NCBI GenBank assembly: GCA_937894355.1
Contig: CALCRD010000113.1
Location: 1-15,207 of the forward strand
Source: an uncultured Bacillus sp.
GTDB lineage: Bacteria; Bacillota; Bacilli; Bacillales; Cytobacillaceae
Length of the DNA stretch: 15,207 nt
Direction: 5' to 3'
Shown: piece by piece, positions 1 to 8,264 of the stretch
Numbering within the stretch: the stretch's first letter is position 1
Layout: the number at the start of each line of letters is the position of its first letter
Notes under the pieces: model-generated
What the model was told of the DNA's origin: nothing
What the model saw: the letters and a program-made list of their open reading frames with translations, nothing else
Database searches by the model: none
Translations under genes and position numbers: made by a program

Positions 1-239
1 CCCTGTGGAACATAGTCTTGTTTCGCAATATTCAATACATGGGCACCGATAATTTCTGAAACACTCGTCAGGATATTGGTTAATCTGTCGGCATTATACT
101 GGTCATCGATATAATGAAAATAGGCTTCCCGTTCACTTTTGGTTTTGGTATAACAAATATCATACATATTGAAGCTTAACGTTTTTGTTAGATTATTAAA
201 GCCATATAATTCGACATGCTGCTCTGGTGTTAGTGCCAT
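1..239 (-). CDS. speD: S-adenosylmethionine decarboxylase proenzyme, long (E. coli-like) form, 5' part only
   Basis: The minus strand reads from an ATG at 239 off the left edge of the window, giving about 79 N-terminal residues. The stretches LYGFNNLTKTLSFN, MYDICYTKTKSE and ANILNIARQDY-like HVLNIAKQDYVPQG match, from memory, the start of the E. coli SpeD family. This family makes decarboxylated S-adenosylmethionine, the aminopropyl donor for spermidine synthesis, and is a self-cleaving pyruvoyl enzyme. The cleavage site and pyruvoyl serine lie beyond the window, so activity cannot be judged. B. subtilis itself uses a much shorter SpeD type, so this is the other family form. An AAGGGG ribosome binding site lies about 6 nt before the ATG. 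The gene has its own leader of about 120 nt after the terminator of the next gene. Confidence 0.85.
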   Translation of the reverse strand, partial: MALTPEQHVELYGFNNLTKTLSFNMYDICYTKTKSEREAYFHYIDDQYNADRLTNILTSVSEIIGAHVLNIAKQDYVPQ

Positions 240-357
240 GTCAACTTCCCCTTATATTTAGTTTTAGTTTTTCATCGTAATTTGAGCTGTACAATAATTT
301 TCATGGCCTTAGTATTTCCAATTCTGGGGCAAATATTTTGCAAACTTTTTGATCAAT

Positions 358-396
358 AAAAAAACCGAACAACCTAGTAATTAGGTTGTCCGGTTT
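358..396 (-). terminator. Rho-independent terminator of the AarF/UbiB gene
   Basis: A 15-bp stem (362-376 with 382-396, 5-nt loop) is followed on the minus strand by a run of seven T. The stem overlaps the stop codon of the kinase gene at 395-397. One pair is a G-U wobble in the minus-strand RNA but would be A-C in plus-strand RNA, so the hairpin is best formed in the minus direction. Confidence 0.85.
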
Positions 397-2140
397 AGAA
401 TTTCCCCGACTTAAAAATTGATATTAATAACCAAAAAAACATTAATGTCGCTCCGACAAAGCCAATTTCAATCACTGGAATTTTCGTAAGAAGTGTTGAA
501 GTGTGACCGGTCAAAGAGGTGCCGATAATAAGTCCCATCATGACAATGCTAATGGCCAGGAGACCTATACTAAAAGAAATTCGATTACTAATTTGATTGA
601 GTTTTATGAGAATATGCTCGATTTCCGGAAAGGAAATTTCCTGCCTCATTTTTCCATTTTTAATCAAATGATTAAGATCTTTTAAACTTCTAGGTATTTC
701 GCCAAAAATTTGACCAAAATCAATTAATTGATTCAAAAAACTCCCAGCTACCCTTTTAGGATAATATCTTTCTAAAAATAGGCGGCGACCAAATGGTTCA
801 GCTACTTTCAAAATACTAATTTCCGGGTCTAATTTTACAACAATTCCCTCCATCGTCAGGAGCGTTTTTCCTAATAGCGTTAAATCAGGAGGAATTAGAA
901 TACTATGCCGGTAAGCAACTAAAAATAAATCATTTACTACATGACCAAGACTTACCCTACTAAGTGGCACATCATAATATTTTTCATACAATTTATCAAC
1001 ATCAGCTCTTAAACTTGAAATTTTCACTTCCGCTGGTACAATTCCCATATCAATAATCGATTTAATGACATCATCGGATTTTTGGCGCATTAAAGCGATA
1101 ACTAGGGTAGCCATATGACGCTTCATCTCAGGACTAAGTCTTCCTATCATCCCAAAATCGAGAAAAATGATTGTATTCCCTGGTAATGCTAAAATATTCC
1201 CAGGATGGGGATCACCATGAAAATAGCCCTCAATTAATATTTGATGAAGGAGGGAATCGACAATCCTTTTCGCTAAAATTTTGTTGTCATTTCCCATTTC
1301 CTCAAGTTTGTCAGTTTCATACAATTTTACGCCTTCAACATATTCCATTGTTAGGACTTTTTTAGTCGTATGCTCCCAATAGACTTTAGGAATAACCACT
1401 TTAGGATCATCCACAAACTGTTTTTCGATTTTTTCTGAATTTCTACCTTCGACCACATAATCTATTTCCTCACGAAGTGACCTGGAAAATTCTTCAACAA
1501 TCTCACCAATGCGGTACCGGCCCGCCCATTCTAATCGTTGTTCAGCTAACAAAGCTAAATCCTGCAAGATTTCTAAATCGGTTTCAATCAGCTTCCGCAT
1601 ATTTGGTCTTTGAATTTTCACGGCCACTTTTTCCCCAGTTTTTAAAACTCCATAGTGCACCTGTCCAATTGAAGCTGCCGCGAGGGGCCCTTCACAAAAT
1701 TCTAAAAAAAGTTCATTCATTGGTTTTTCAAGTTCTTGTTCAATTGTTTCCTGAACTTTTTCAAATGAAAATGGCGGAGCACTATCTTGAAGCTTTTCAA
1801 GCTCCTGAATAATTTCTTTAGGAATTAAATCATATCGTGTACTGGCAATCTGACCCATTTTTACAAACGTTGGACCTAAATCCTCCAAAAACAATCTAAT
1901 TCGTTCACCAGTTGTCTTCGTATGTTTTTCGGGATTTACTTCGAAAAATAACCGCTTTGGCAATGCCAGCAGCTCGTGTAGACCCATTTCTTTAATAATA
2001 AAACCGAACCCATAGTGGATAAATGCGTTAACGATTTCACGATAGCGCTGAATATGACGTATTTTTTTTCTAATCAAGTCCTCACCCCTACCGATGTTTC
2101 TGTTTCTAATGTTTTCTTGTAAATATTTCTCTGAAAACAT
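395..2140 (-). CDS. AarF/UbiB (ABC1/ADCK) family atypical protein kinase-like membrane protein
   Basis: This 581-residue protein carries the family hallmarks in order: the KxGQ motif (KMGQ, about 94-97), the alanine-rich nucleotide loop (PLAAASIGQ, about 152-160), the VAVK lysine (K175), the HGDPHPGN catalytic segment (about 308-315) and the metal-binding DFG (about 328-330). Two hydrophobic C-terminal segments, roughly 530-555 and 556-578, should anchor it in the membrane. In other bacteria UbiB supports ubiquinone biosynthesis. Bacilli generally make menaquinone, so the substrate or lipid partner here is unknown. The ATG at 2140 has only a weak upstream AAAGA as ribosome binding site, but the next internal methionine (about residue 52) would cut into the conserved N-terminus. 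A TATAAT at 2231-2236 on the minus strand may be its -10 box, without a good -35. It is monocistronic, divergent from the RNase H gene, and ends in its own terminator. Confidence 0.92.
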   Translation of the reverse strand: MFSEKYLQENIRNRNIGRGEDLIRKKIRHIQRYREIVNAFIHYGFGFIIKEMGLHELLALPKRLFFEVNPEKHTKTTGERIRLFLEDLGPTFVKMGQIASTRYDLIPKEIIQELEKLQDSAPPFSFEKVQETIEQELEKPMNELFLEFCEGPLAAASIGQVHYGVLKTGEKVAVKIQRPNMRKLIETDLEILQDLALLAEQRLEWAGRYRIGEIVEEFSRSLREEIDYVVEGRNSEKIEKQFVDDPKVVIPKVYWEHTTKKVLTMEYVEGVKLYETDKLEEMGNDNKILAKRIVDSLLHQILIEGYFHGDPHPGNILALPGNTIIFLDFGMIGRLSPEMKRHMATLVIALMRQKSDDVIKSIIDMGIVPAEVKISSLRADVDKLYEKYYDVPLSRVSLGHVVNDLFLVAYRHSILIPPDLTLLGKTLLTMEGIVVKLDPEISILKVAEPFGRRLFLERYYPKRVAGSFLNQLIDFGQIFGEIPRSLKDLNHLIKNGKMRQEISFPEIEHILIKLNQISNRISFSIGLLAISIVMMGLIIGTSLTGHTSTLLTKIPVIEIGFVGATLMFFWLLISIFKSGKF

Positions 2141-2260
2141 TGTCTTTATACTGTTTTCTACCTAAATACCGTTTTTTTACAACTAGGAGATTTACGATTG
2201 CTGTTATTATTTTGTAATAATTCATACTCTATTATAAAGCAAACTTTCCAAAAAGACATT

Positions 2261-2287
2261 TTGGGAGTCGAAAAGCTTTGTTATAAT
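2261..2287 (+). promoter_or_regulatory. SigA-type promoter with extended -10 for the RNase H gene
   Basis: A perfect TATAAT at 2282-2287 is preceded by TG one base upstream (2279-2280), an extended -10. A partial -35 (TTGGGA, 2261-2266) lies 15 bp upstream. The gene's start codon is about 38 bp downstream. Confidence 0.65.
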
Positions 2288-2324
2288 GAGTAGCATATGG
2301 AAACCAACTGTTGGAGGAAAAAAT

Positions 2325-2954
2325 ATGGCAAATAAAAAATATTACGTTGTCTGGGCAGGTCGAAAAACGGGGGTCTTCCATTCATGGGCGGAATGCGAGC
2401 GTCAAACAAAGGGCTTTCAAGGTGCTAGTTTTAAGTCATTTCCTTCTATTGAGGAAGCACAGCAAGCCTATACAAATGGTAAGACTACTAGTTCAACCTT
2501 TTCAAAGGTTAAATCAAAAAAAACACAGCCATCTTCAGTGCCAACTCCCGTTTTTAACCCTGACAGTCTATCGGTAGACGCTGCCTGTAGTGGTAATCCA
2601 GGAATGATGGAGTATCAAGGTGTACATACGAAAACAGGTGAGGTTTTGTTTCATTTTGGTCCAATTCTTGGAACAAATAATATTGGCGAATTTTTGGCGA
2701 TTGTCCACGGGCTGGCGATGTTAAAAAAACAAGGACATGATACAACGATTTATACCGATTCTGTCACTGCAATTTCTTGGGTTCGAAATAAAAAAGCCAA
2801 TACCACTTTAGCCCGAAATTCGAAAACAGAAGCTGTCTGGGACTTAATCCACCGAGCAGAAAAATGGTTAAAGGAAAATACCTATCCTAACCCGATTATC
2901 AAATGGGATACGAAGAAACACGGAGAAATAAAAGCAGATTTTGGGCGCAAATGA
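2325..2954 (+). CDS. rnhA: Ribonuclease HI with N-terminal RNA/DNA hybrid-binding (viroplasmin-like) domain
   Basis: The 209-residue product has an N-terminal hybrid-binding domain (about 1-50; KYYVVWAGRKTGVF and a WAECERQTKGF segment), a linker rich in S, T and K (about 52-78), and an RNase H fold (about 82-209). Catalytic acidic residues are all present: D85 (SVDAACSGNPG), E122 (NIGEFLA), D145 (YTDS) and D205 (IKADFGRK). The layout matches, from memory, the structurally characterised B. halodurans RNase H1. The enzyme should cut the RNA strand of RNA/DNA hybrids such as R-loops. The start at 2325 is chosen because GGAGG (2313-2317) sits 7 nt upstream. An in-frame ATG at 2286 overlaps the -10 box and has no ribosome binding site. 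It is the only larger plus-strand gene here and ends in a strong terminator. Confidence 0.93.
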   Translation: MANKKYYVVWAGRKTGVFHSWAECERQTKGFQGASFKSFPSIEEAQQAYTNGKTTSSTFSKVKSKKTQPSSVPTPVFNPDSLSVDAACSGNPGMMEYQGVHTKTGEVLFHFGPILGTNNIGEFLAIVHGLAMLKKQGHDTTIYTDSVTAISWVRNKKANTTLARNSKTEAVWDLIHRAEKWLKENTYPNPIIKWDTKKHGEIKADFGRK

Positions 2955-2967
2955 ACTGGAATTAAGA

Positions 2968-3005
2968 AAAAAGTGGAAGCAACTAGATGGTTGCTTCCAC
3001 TTTTT
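2968..3005. terminator. Bidirectional Rho-independent terminator between convergent genes
   Basis: A perfect 16-bp stem (2968-2983 with 2990-3005, 6-nt loop) is flanked by an A-run on the left and a T-run on the right. It can therefore terminate both the RNase H transcript and the converging ADP-ribosylglycohydrolase transcript. Confidence 0.9.
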
Positions 3006-3037
3006 GATTTTTTTAAAAAATTGTACAAGTGGCCCTT

Positions 3038-4072
3038 CTACCAGCCTGGATATTTCCTAAACCATTCCCGACTATCTTGGTATCTTGTATATAAATCATC
3101 AGCCAAATCAAGAATATTTGAACTGCACTCAACGTTTTCAATCCAATCTTTAGGTATCGCCTTCATCCCCAAATGACAACCTAGAATATTTCCGGTAATT
3201 GCTCCCGTACTGTCGCTGTCCCCATTATGGTTTACAGCTACAGCAAGTGCCGTTTCAAATTGATTTTGATATTTTAAAGCACTATAAATGGAAATTGCTA
3301 ATGCTTCCTCACCAACCCAACCCTCGCCAAGTTGATTAATCGCTTCTATTGCATTCTTATCTGATGATGCTAAATCAAGTGCCTTTTCAAAAAGGCTACT
3401 GCACTCTTCATGTGAAGGTTGAGCTTTCAGTTCTTCGAGCGAAAGTTGCAAGGCCTTTTCAAATTTAATGCCTTCCTTCAATGCGGCAATCAAATAACTA
3501 AGTGCTCCTGCTGGTAAAAAGCCACTTGGATGACCATGGGTAATAGCTGCACTGTCACAACCCAGCTTAAACGCCTTTTCTTTGGAGTAAAATAAACCAA
3601 TCGGAGCAGTCCTCATTACCCCGCCACAGCCCTTACTGTTGTTAATTGGTTCTTGGACAGACCCTTTTTTGGAACTTCTGAGGGCAGATAGACATGTATT
3701 CCCAGGTGCTCTTCTAAATTGTAGTTCTTTTATCGATAAAATCCAGCCATCCTGGTCTATATTGCTTTCAATACCTTGTGTATGTAACCACCTTAAATAG
3801 CTACGATAGATCATCGATGGAACATCGACAATTCCCTTTCGTTTCTCCCTAGTTTCTGCCCGTAAAATACCTTCACTTGTAAAAATCGTCATTTGCGTAT
3901 CATCGGTAATTTCTGCTACACCCTTAATACCGACATCTAAATCAGTTATTCCTTCAGATCCATAGATAGCTTTAATCTGTTCCATTGACTTGAATTCGAT
4001 TGGCCAACCGAGTGCATCTCCAATGGCTCCTCCAATTAAACAACCACGATATTTACCTTTTTGCCCTTCCAT
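3038..4072 (-). CDS. ADP-ribosylglycohydrolase (DraG/ARH family)
   Basis: The 344-residue protein starts with the family's GGAIGDALGWPIEF segment (about 14-27), followed by the metal-binding TDDTQM motif (56-61). A GCGGVMRTAPIGL segment (148-160), AITHGHPSG (176-184) and the second metal-binding cluster GDSDSTGAITG (284-294) follow. These acidic residues coordinate the two magnesium ions used to remove ADP-ribose from proteins or small acceptors. The length is usual for the family. An AGAGGTGA ribosome binding site lies about 5 nt before the ATG. No ADP-ribosyltransferase, macrodomain or toxin gene is seen nearby, so the substrate cannot be inferred from context. It is preceded by the protease terminator, so it probably has its own promoter in 4075-4160, and it ends at the bidirectional terminator. 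Confidence 0.92.
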   Translation of the reverse strand: MEGQKGKYRGCLIGGAIGDALGWPIEFKSMEQIKAIYGSEGITDLDVGIKGVAEITDDTQMTIFTSEGILRAETREKRKGIVDVPSMIYRSYLRWLHTQGIESNIDQDGWILSIKELQFRRAPGNTCLSALRSSKKGSVQEPINNSKGCGGVMRTAPIGLFYSKEKAFKLGCDSAAITHGHPSGFLPAGALSYLIAALKEGIKFEKALQLSLEELKAQPSHEECSSLFEKALDLASSDKNAIEAINQLGEGWVGEEALAISIYSALKYQNQFETALAVAVNHNGDSDSTGAITGNILGCHLGMKAIPKDWIENVECSSNILDLADDLYTRYQDSREWFRKYPGW

Positions 4073-4159
4073 TTGTTCACCTCTTTAAAAGAAAAATGAC
4101 AAATCAAACCAGATAATTCTATTGTACTATAACAAAGTGTAGATTTATAAAAAAAATCA

Positions 4160-4193
4160 AAAAAAATACACGTATTTCCAAAAAATACGTGTA
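4160..4193 (-). terminator. Rho-independent terminator of the subtilisin-like protease gene
   Basis: An 11-bp perfect stem (4167-4177 with 4183-4193, 5-nt loop) is followed on the minus strand by a T-run. It starts 15 bp after the protease stop codon. Confidence 0.85.
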
Positions 4194-4208
4194 CAAAATT
4201 GGTTTACT

Positions 4209-5576
4209 TCATTTATTCCTGGCAGCCTGCAGTGCTTTTTTTACATCAATTAACCCATGACCGAATTCAACATCATCGCCAGGAGTGCCCAGATCATAAG
4301 CCGTATTTTTAATGATTTTGATTACCTGACGATTACTCAATTTAGGATTAGCGGAAAAAATTAGTCCAGCCAACCCGGCGACATGAGGAGTAGCCATTGA
4401 AGTCCCAGATAATGCCGCATATTGTTGATTAAAATAAGTACTGGGTATTTGTACCCCTGGTGCCGTAACATCTACATAATCCCCATAATTAGAGAAAGAA
4501 GCGAGCCTTCCGGTATAACTCATCGCCGATACTCCAATCACCTCAGGGTAAGCTGCCGGATAACTAATTTGATTGGTATTATCGTTTCCTGCGGCAGCAA
4601 CCATGACCACATTACGATCAAAAGCGTATTGAACTGCATCCTTCATTATTTTCGACGTATGATAATTTCCCAGACTCAGATTAATGACTCTCGCTCCATG
4701 TTCCACAGCCCAAACAATCCCTTTAGCAATGTTAAAGCTTGTCCCGTAACCTTCAGATTCCATCGCTTTGATGGGCATTATTTTGTTGTACCAGGTTATT
4801 CCTGCCCCTCCTTCTTGATTGTTTGTCTCAGAGGCAATAATTCCAGATACATGTGTTCCATGCCCATTATCGTCATCAGGGAAGTTATTATTATCGATTA
4901 CATTATAGCCTTTAGTTAAGCGATTTTTTAAATCTGGGTGATTCAAATCAACGCCAGTGTCGACAACCGCAATAATCACTTTTTCATTTCCTCGGGTTAC
5001 ATCCCAGCCTGCCTCTGTTTGAATTACAGGCAAATTCCATTGATATTGCTCAGTATAAAGGAAATCATTTGGAAGTACTTGCTGCAAATAAATATATATT
5101 GGTTCAGCATATTCAACATTTTCCTGTTTCGTAAAATAATCAATTAGTTCCGCGGTTGATAACCGGTCTGATTGAAAAACAATGGTTGAATCTAATGTAT
5201 TCAAGACCTTCCCGGATATTTCCTCGAGAATCTGCTTCAGTTTACCATCACTTGGATTACTCTTAAATTTCACCGTAACTTGATCATGATGGTAATGGCT
5301 TTCGTTTTTTCCACCGTGTTTTATCAGAACAATGGAGGGATCGTGACGCAAATGATCCTTGATGGTTTCCCCAGCAGCAATACTATTAATTTGTAGCGTC
5401 TGAGGTTTATTCACTTCATTTTGAACGCGAGCTGTATTTATTACATTGAAACGATTATTAGGCTGATTTGCTTGTAGATCCGGACTATCTTTGTCTCCCT
5501 TGAACAATTGGATTGAGACAACTGTCACTATAAAAAGCAGCGGAATAACCATTGCCGATCTCGTTATTTTTCTCAT
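4209..5576 (-). CDS. Secreted or membrane-anchored S8 (subtilisin/thermitase-like) serine protease precursor
   Basis: The 455-residue precursor begins with a charged n-region (MRKITRSAM) and a hydrophobic stretch (about 8-25). No clear signal-peptidase site is seen, so it may be cleaved or stay anchored. Residues about 95-165 look like an intramolecular-chaperone propeptide (DQVTVKFKSNPSDGKLKQIL through NVEYAEPIY). The catalytic domain (about 175-455) has the complete triad, D206 (AVVDTGVD), H239 (NGHGTH) and S393 (GTSMATPHVAG), with the oxyanion asparagine N331 (AAAGND). It should be a broad-specificity extracellular protease. No immunity or substrate gene is linked. AGGAG lies 8 nt before the ATG. 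No clear terminator separates it from dacC 169 bp upstream, so some read-through is possible. Confidence 0.93.
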   Translation of the reverse strand: MRKITRSAMVIPLLFIVTVVSIQLFKGDKDSPDLQANQPNNRFNVINTARVQNEVNKPQTLQINSIAAGETIKDHLRHDPSIVLIKHGGKNESHYHHDQVTVKFKSNPSDGKLKQILEEISGKVLNTLDSTIVFQSDRLSTAELIDYFTKQENVEYAEPIYIYLQQVLPNDFLYTEQYQWNLPVIQTEAGWDVTRGNEKVIIAVVDTGVDLNHPDLKNRLTKGYNVIDNNNFPDDDNGHGTHVSGIIASETNNQEGGAGITWYNKIMPIKAMESEGYGTSFNIAKGIVWAVEHGARVINLSLGNYHTSKIMKDAVQYAFDRNVVMVAAAGNDNTNQISYPAAYPEVIGVSAMSYTGRLASFSNYGDYVDVTAPGVQIPSTYFNQQYAALSGTSMATPHVAGLAGLIFSANPKLSNRQVIKIIKNTAYDLGTPGDDVEFGHGLIDVKKALQAARNK

Positions 5577-5745
5577 GAAGCCACTCCTATGATGAGTATT
5601 TATTCCTTTTAAGCGGACGGTAAGACCCCTATAAATGGTGATTTCCCTTTATTACTATCATGTTTTAATGGAATGGTTTTTACCTAAGGGAAGTACTGGT
5701 AAACTTTCAGAAACAATACTGGTCTAACTTATTAAGGGAACTTCA

Positions 5746-7230
5746 TTATTGTTTGCCTAATATTTTTACAAGCTTATCTTCAATCATTTTTCCCTTTGCT
5801 TCATCAAGTAAATTATTTAGCAAAATTGAAAAAATCAACTTTTCGCCACCTTGAGTTTCCACATACCCAGACAATGAACTAACGGTTGCGATTGTTCCCG
5901 TCTTCGCTTTAACGTTCCCGGTTAATGGGGCTGTTTTCATTCGATTTCGCAAGGATCCTCCAACCATTCTTTCCCCTTTACCAGCTACAGGAAGTGAGTT
6001 CACATATTCAGGAAACCAGCTATGATTTTGGATTGAATATAGTAGTTTGGATAGCTCATTTGCCGGAATTAAGTTGACATGAGATATTCCGGATCCGTCT
6101 CTTATTACCATCGCTTCAATATTTACCCCCATTTTCTCTAGCTCTGTTTTCATAACCTCTATACCTTTGTCCCAACTACCTTCACCTTGCATAACTTTCC
6201 CCATCTCCTTCACCAATATTTCCGCGTGGCCATTATTGCTTAATTTCATAAACGGCGGGAGAAGTTCAGTTAGAGGAATCGATTTTTTTGATAGTAAAAG
6301 CTTGGCGTCAGTTGGCGTAGCACCATATTTTTGCTTTCCAGTTACTTTAATGCCATTTTTGGCTAGTGCCTGTTTTAGTAATGCTACTGCATAACCAGTT
6401 GGCTCCCAAACGGCGATCCATTCTTTTTCTGGGGGGGCTTTCATTGGAATAGTCCCTCTAACAATCACTTCATTCTCACCATGTTCACGCTCTATCGTAA
6501 TCTTTTTCGCCCCATCAGGGGATCCGGTCACTACTTCGTTAATGATGCTTAGATAATTTGTATTAGGAGTGATTTCGACCATGGCTTTGGCACCAATTTC
6601 TTTACCCGGAATCACCTCCACGATAACAGTTCCAGTATCATAATCCTGATCAGGGGACGCTGTTAATGCTGAAACTTGGGCTCCGTAGTAAGTTTGTTCG
6701 TCACTCCAGGTAAGATCAATCGAATAACGTTCGTCATCATACCAGGTATCATCCCCAATTAAGTCCCCGCGGATGACCCGCACACCTTGCTGTTTCATTT
6801 TTATCGCCAGTTTTTCAAAATCCACTTGGATAAGAGTGGGATCTCCCTTGCCCTTTAAATAAAGATTTCCCTTAAGGGAACCCTTTTTTATCACACCATC
6901 TGTGAGTAGTTCTGTTGAAAACCGGTAATCCTTTCCTAGTATTGATAACGCAGCGGCAGCCGATAATAACTTCATATTGGATGCTGGCCTTAATCGAATA
7001 TCGCCAAAATGATCGTATAAAATTTCACCTGTTGCTTGTGAACGAATACTAATCCCCGCTAGAGCTCCCTTTAAGTCTTCTTCATTAGAAATAAACTGAT
7101 CGATTTGCTGGGTCAGCGCTTCCTTATTAACTGCTGCTAAAGTAGGGATATTTTTGGGGAAATTGCTTGGAACTAATGTAAATAAGCTCAAGACAGTGAT
7201 AATTAATAATAATTTCATTTTGATTTTCAC
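5746..7230 (-). CDS. dacC: D-alanyl-D-alanine carboxypeptidase/endopeptidase, PBP4a (DacC) type, peptidase S13
   Basis: From the GTG at 7230 the protein has 494 residues, close to the 491 I recall for B. subtilis DacC. It starts with an n-region (MKIKMK) and a hydrophobic signal core, then the three active-site motifs of class C penicillin-binding proteins: SxxK (S84-K87 in RPASNMKLL), SxN (S331-N333 in KLSNNGHAE) and KTG (443-445 in VKAKTGT). The insert between SxxK and SxN is long, as usual in S13 enzymes. It trims or hydrolyses peptide cross-links in peptidoglycan outside the membrane. GTG is chosen because GAGGTGA lies 8 nt upstream. The alternative ATG at 7272 would add 14 mostly polar residues before the signal peptide, and its nearest GGAG is 16 nt away. 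No obvious terminator follows it. Confidence 0.94.
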   Translation of the reverse strand: MKIKMKLLLIITVLSLFTLVPSNFPKNIPTLAAVNKEALTQQIDQFISNEEDLKGALAGISIRSQATGEILYDHFGDIRLRPASNMKLLSAAAALSILGKDYRFSTELLTDGVIKKGSLKGNLYLKGKGDPTLIQVDFEKLAIKMKQQGVRVIRGDLIGDDTWYDDERYSIDLTWSDEQTYYGAQVSALTASPDQDYDTGTVIVEVIPGKEIGAKAMVEITPNTNYLSIINEVVTGSPDGAKKITIEREHGENEVIVRGTIPMKAPPEKEWIAVWEPTGYAVALLKQALAKNGIKVTGKQKYGATPTDAKLLLSKKSIPLTELLPPFMKLSNNGHAEILVKEMGKVMQGEGSWDKGIEVMKTELEKMGVNIEAMVIRDGSGISHVNLIPANELSKLLYSIQNHSWFPEYVNSLPVAGKGERMVGGSLRNRMKTAPLTGNVKAKTGTIATVSSLSGYVETQGGEKLIFSILLNNLLDEAKGKMIEDKLVKILGKQ

Positions 7231-7238
7231 AGCTTTTT

Positions 7239-7245
7239 TCACCTC
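7239..7245 (-). promoter_or_regulatory. Ribosome binding site that decides the dacC start
   Basis: GAGGTGA on the minus strand ends 8 nt before a GTG codon. This supports GTG at 7230 rather than the upstream ATG at 7272. Confidence 0.7.
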
Positions 7246-7332
7246 AAGATCATTTTTTCCATATTCGGCCATTTTTATTTCTATTAGTCTCCTTTGAATT
7301 ATGGAGAATTTTGCGCAATTTTAGATCAACGC

Positions 7333-7366
7333 AAAAAGGGCACGATAACAAATTATCGCCCCCCTT
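7333..7366 (-). terminator. Probable Rho-independent terminator of exoA
   Basis: The minus-strand RNA can form a 14-position stem (7353-7366 with 7335-7348) with a 4-nt loop, two wobbles and one G-G mismatch, running into five T. It lies about 45 bp after the exoA stop. The T-run is short, so efficiency is uncertain. Confidence 0.6.
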
Positions 7367-7411
7367 GCTTATACTAAAACTAAATTCTTATTTCAAACTA
7401 ATAAATCTAGT

Positions 7412-8173
7412 TTACTTCCCTAACTCAATCTCCAGCATTACTGGACAATGATCGCTTCCGAAAACTTCTGTATGAATTTGACTATCCTTTATAGACTCCT
7501 TTACACTTTCAGAAACAAGGAAATAATCAATTCGCCAGCCAATATTTCGCTCTCTAACCTTATTCATATAGCTCCACCACGAGTAGGCATTTTCCTTTTC
7601 AGGATAAATATATCTGAAACTATCAACAAAACCACTCTCAAGTAAATCGGTCATTTTCCCACGTTCTTCTGAAGTAAAGCCAGAATTTTTCATATTCGAC
7701 TTAGGATTTTTCAAATCAATTTCTTGATGGGCCACATTCATATCTCCGCAAACAATGACTGGTTTTTTTTCAGCTAAATGAAGTAGGTACTCACGCAGCA
7801 AATCCTCCCATGCCATTCGGTACTCCAATCTCGCCAAGTCCCTTTGGGAATTCGGAGTATAGATATTGATCAAATAAAAATCATCGTACTCTACTGTAAT
7901 GGCTCTTCCCTCAGAATCATATTCTTCTCTACCAATTCCGTACTGAACAGAAACCGGTTCTATTTTGGAAAAAACAGCTGTCCCAGAATAACCTTTTTTC
8001 ACTGCATAATTCCAATATTGGTGGTAACCGCTCAAGTCAAGATTGATTTGACCCTGTTGTAGTTTTGTCTCCTGCAAACAAAAAACATCTGCATCTACGT
8101 TCGTGAAATAATCAATAAATCCTTTTCCAACACATGCTCTTATTCCGTTTACATTCCAGCTTACTAATTTCAT
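7412..8173 (-). CDS. exoA: Exodeoxyribonuclease III / AP endonuclease
   Basis: The 253-residue protein matches, from memory, the 252-residue B. subtilis ExoA closely. Catalytic residues of the exonuclease-endonuclease-phosphatase fold are present: N7 (WNVNG), E35 (LQETK), Y105 (YTPN), D144 and N146 (GDMNVAH), and D241-H242 (GSDHCP). It should incise abasic sites in base-excision repair and degrade DNA from 3' ends. An AAGGAG ribosome binding site lies 11 nt before the ATG. It is 91 bp downstream of acoR on the same strand with no clear terminator between, so it may receive some transcription from acoR, although the functions are unrelated. A terminator-like hairpin follows. Confidence 0.96.
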   Translation of the reverse strand: MKLVSWNVNGIRACVGKGFIDYFTNVDADVFCLQETKLQQGQINLDLSGYHQYWNYAVKKGYSGTAVFSKIEPVSVQYGIGREEYDSEGRAITVEYDDFYLINIYTPNSQRDLARLEYRMAWEDLLREYLLHLAEKKPVIVCGDMNVAHQEIDLKNPKSNMKNSGFTSEERGKMTDLLESGFVDSFRYIYPEKENAYSWWSYMNKVRERNIGWRIDYFLVSESVKESIKDSQIHTEVFGSDHCPVMLEIELGK

Positions 8174-8264
8174 GTAAAAATCTACTCCTTGTTGTCAATA
8201 CTCTACTAATATACATTTCTCATTTTTTTGGTTATATAAAAACTGGTAAGCTAAAGCTATGATT

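Noticed and set aside
2286..2324. Longer start for the RNase H protein at 2286
   Set aside because: This ATG overlaps the TATAAT -10 box and lacks a ribosome binding site. ATG 2325 has GGAGG at proper spacing and starts where the B. halodurans homologue starts.
4422..4919. 165-codon plus-strand ORF opposite the protease gene
   Set aside because: It is antisense to a well-supported S8 protease catalytic domain and its sequence is rich in I, R and C with no domain.
7231..7272. ATG at 7272 as the dacC start, with GGAG at about 7289-7292
   Set aside because: The spacing of 16 nt is too long and it would place 14 polar residues before the signal peptide. The GTG at 7230 has GAGGTGA 8 nt upstream. 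The same AAAGGAGAC was also considered as a SigH -35, but no GAAT-type -10 lies at the right distance.
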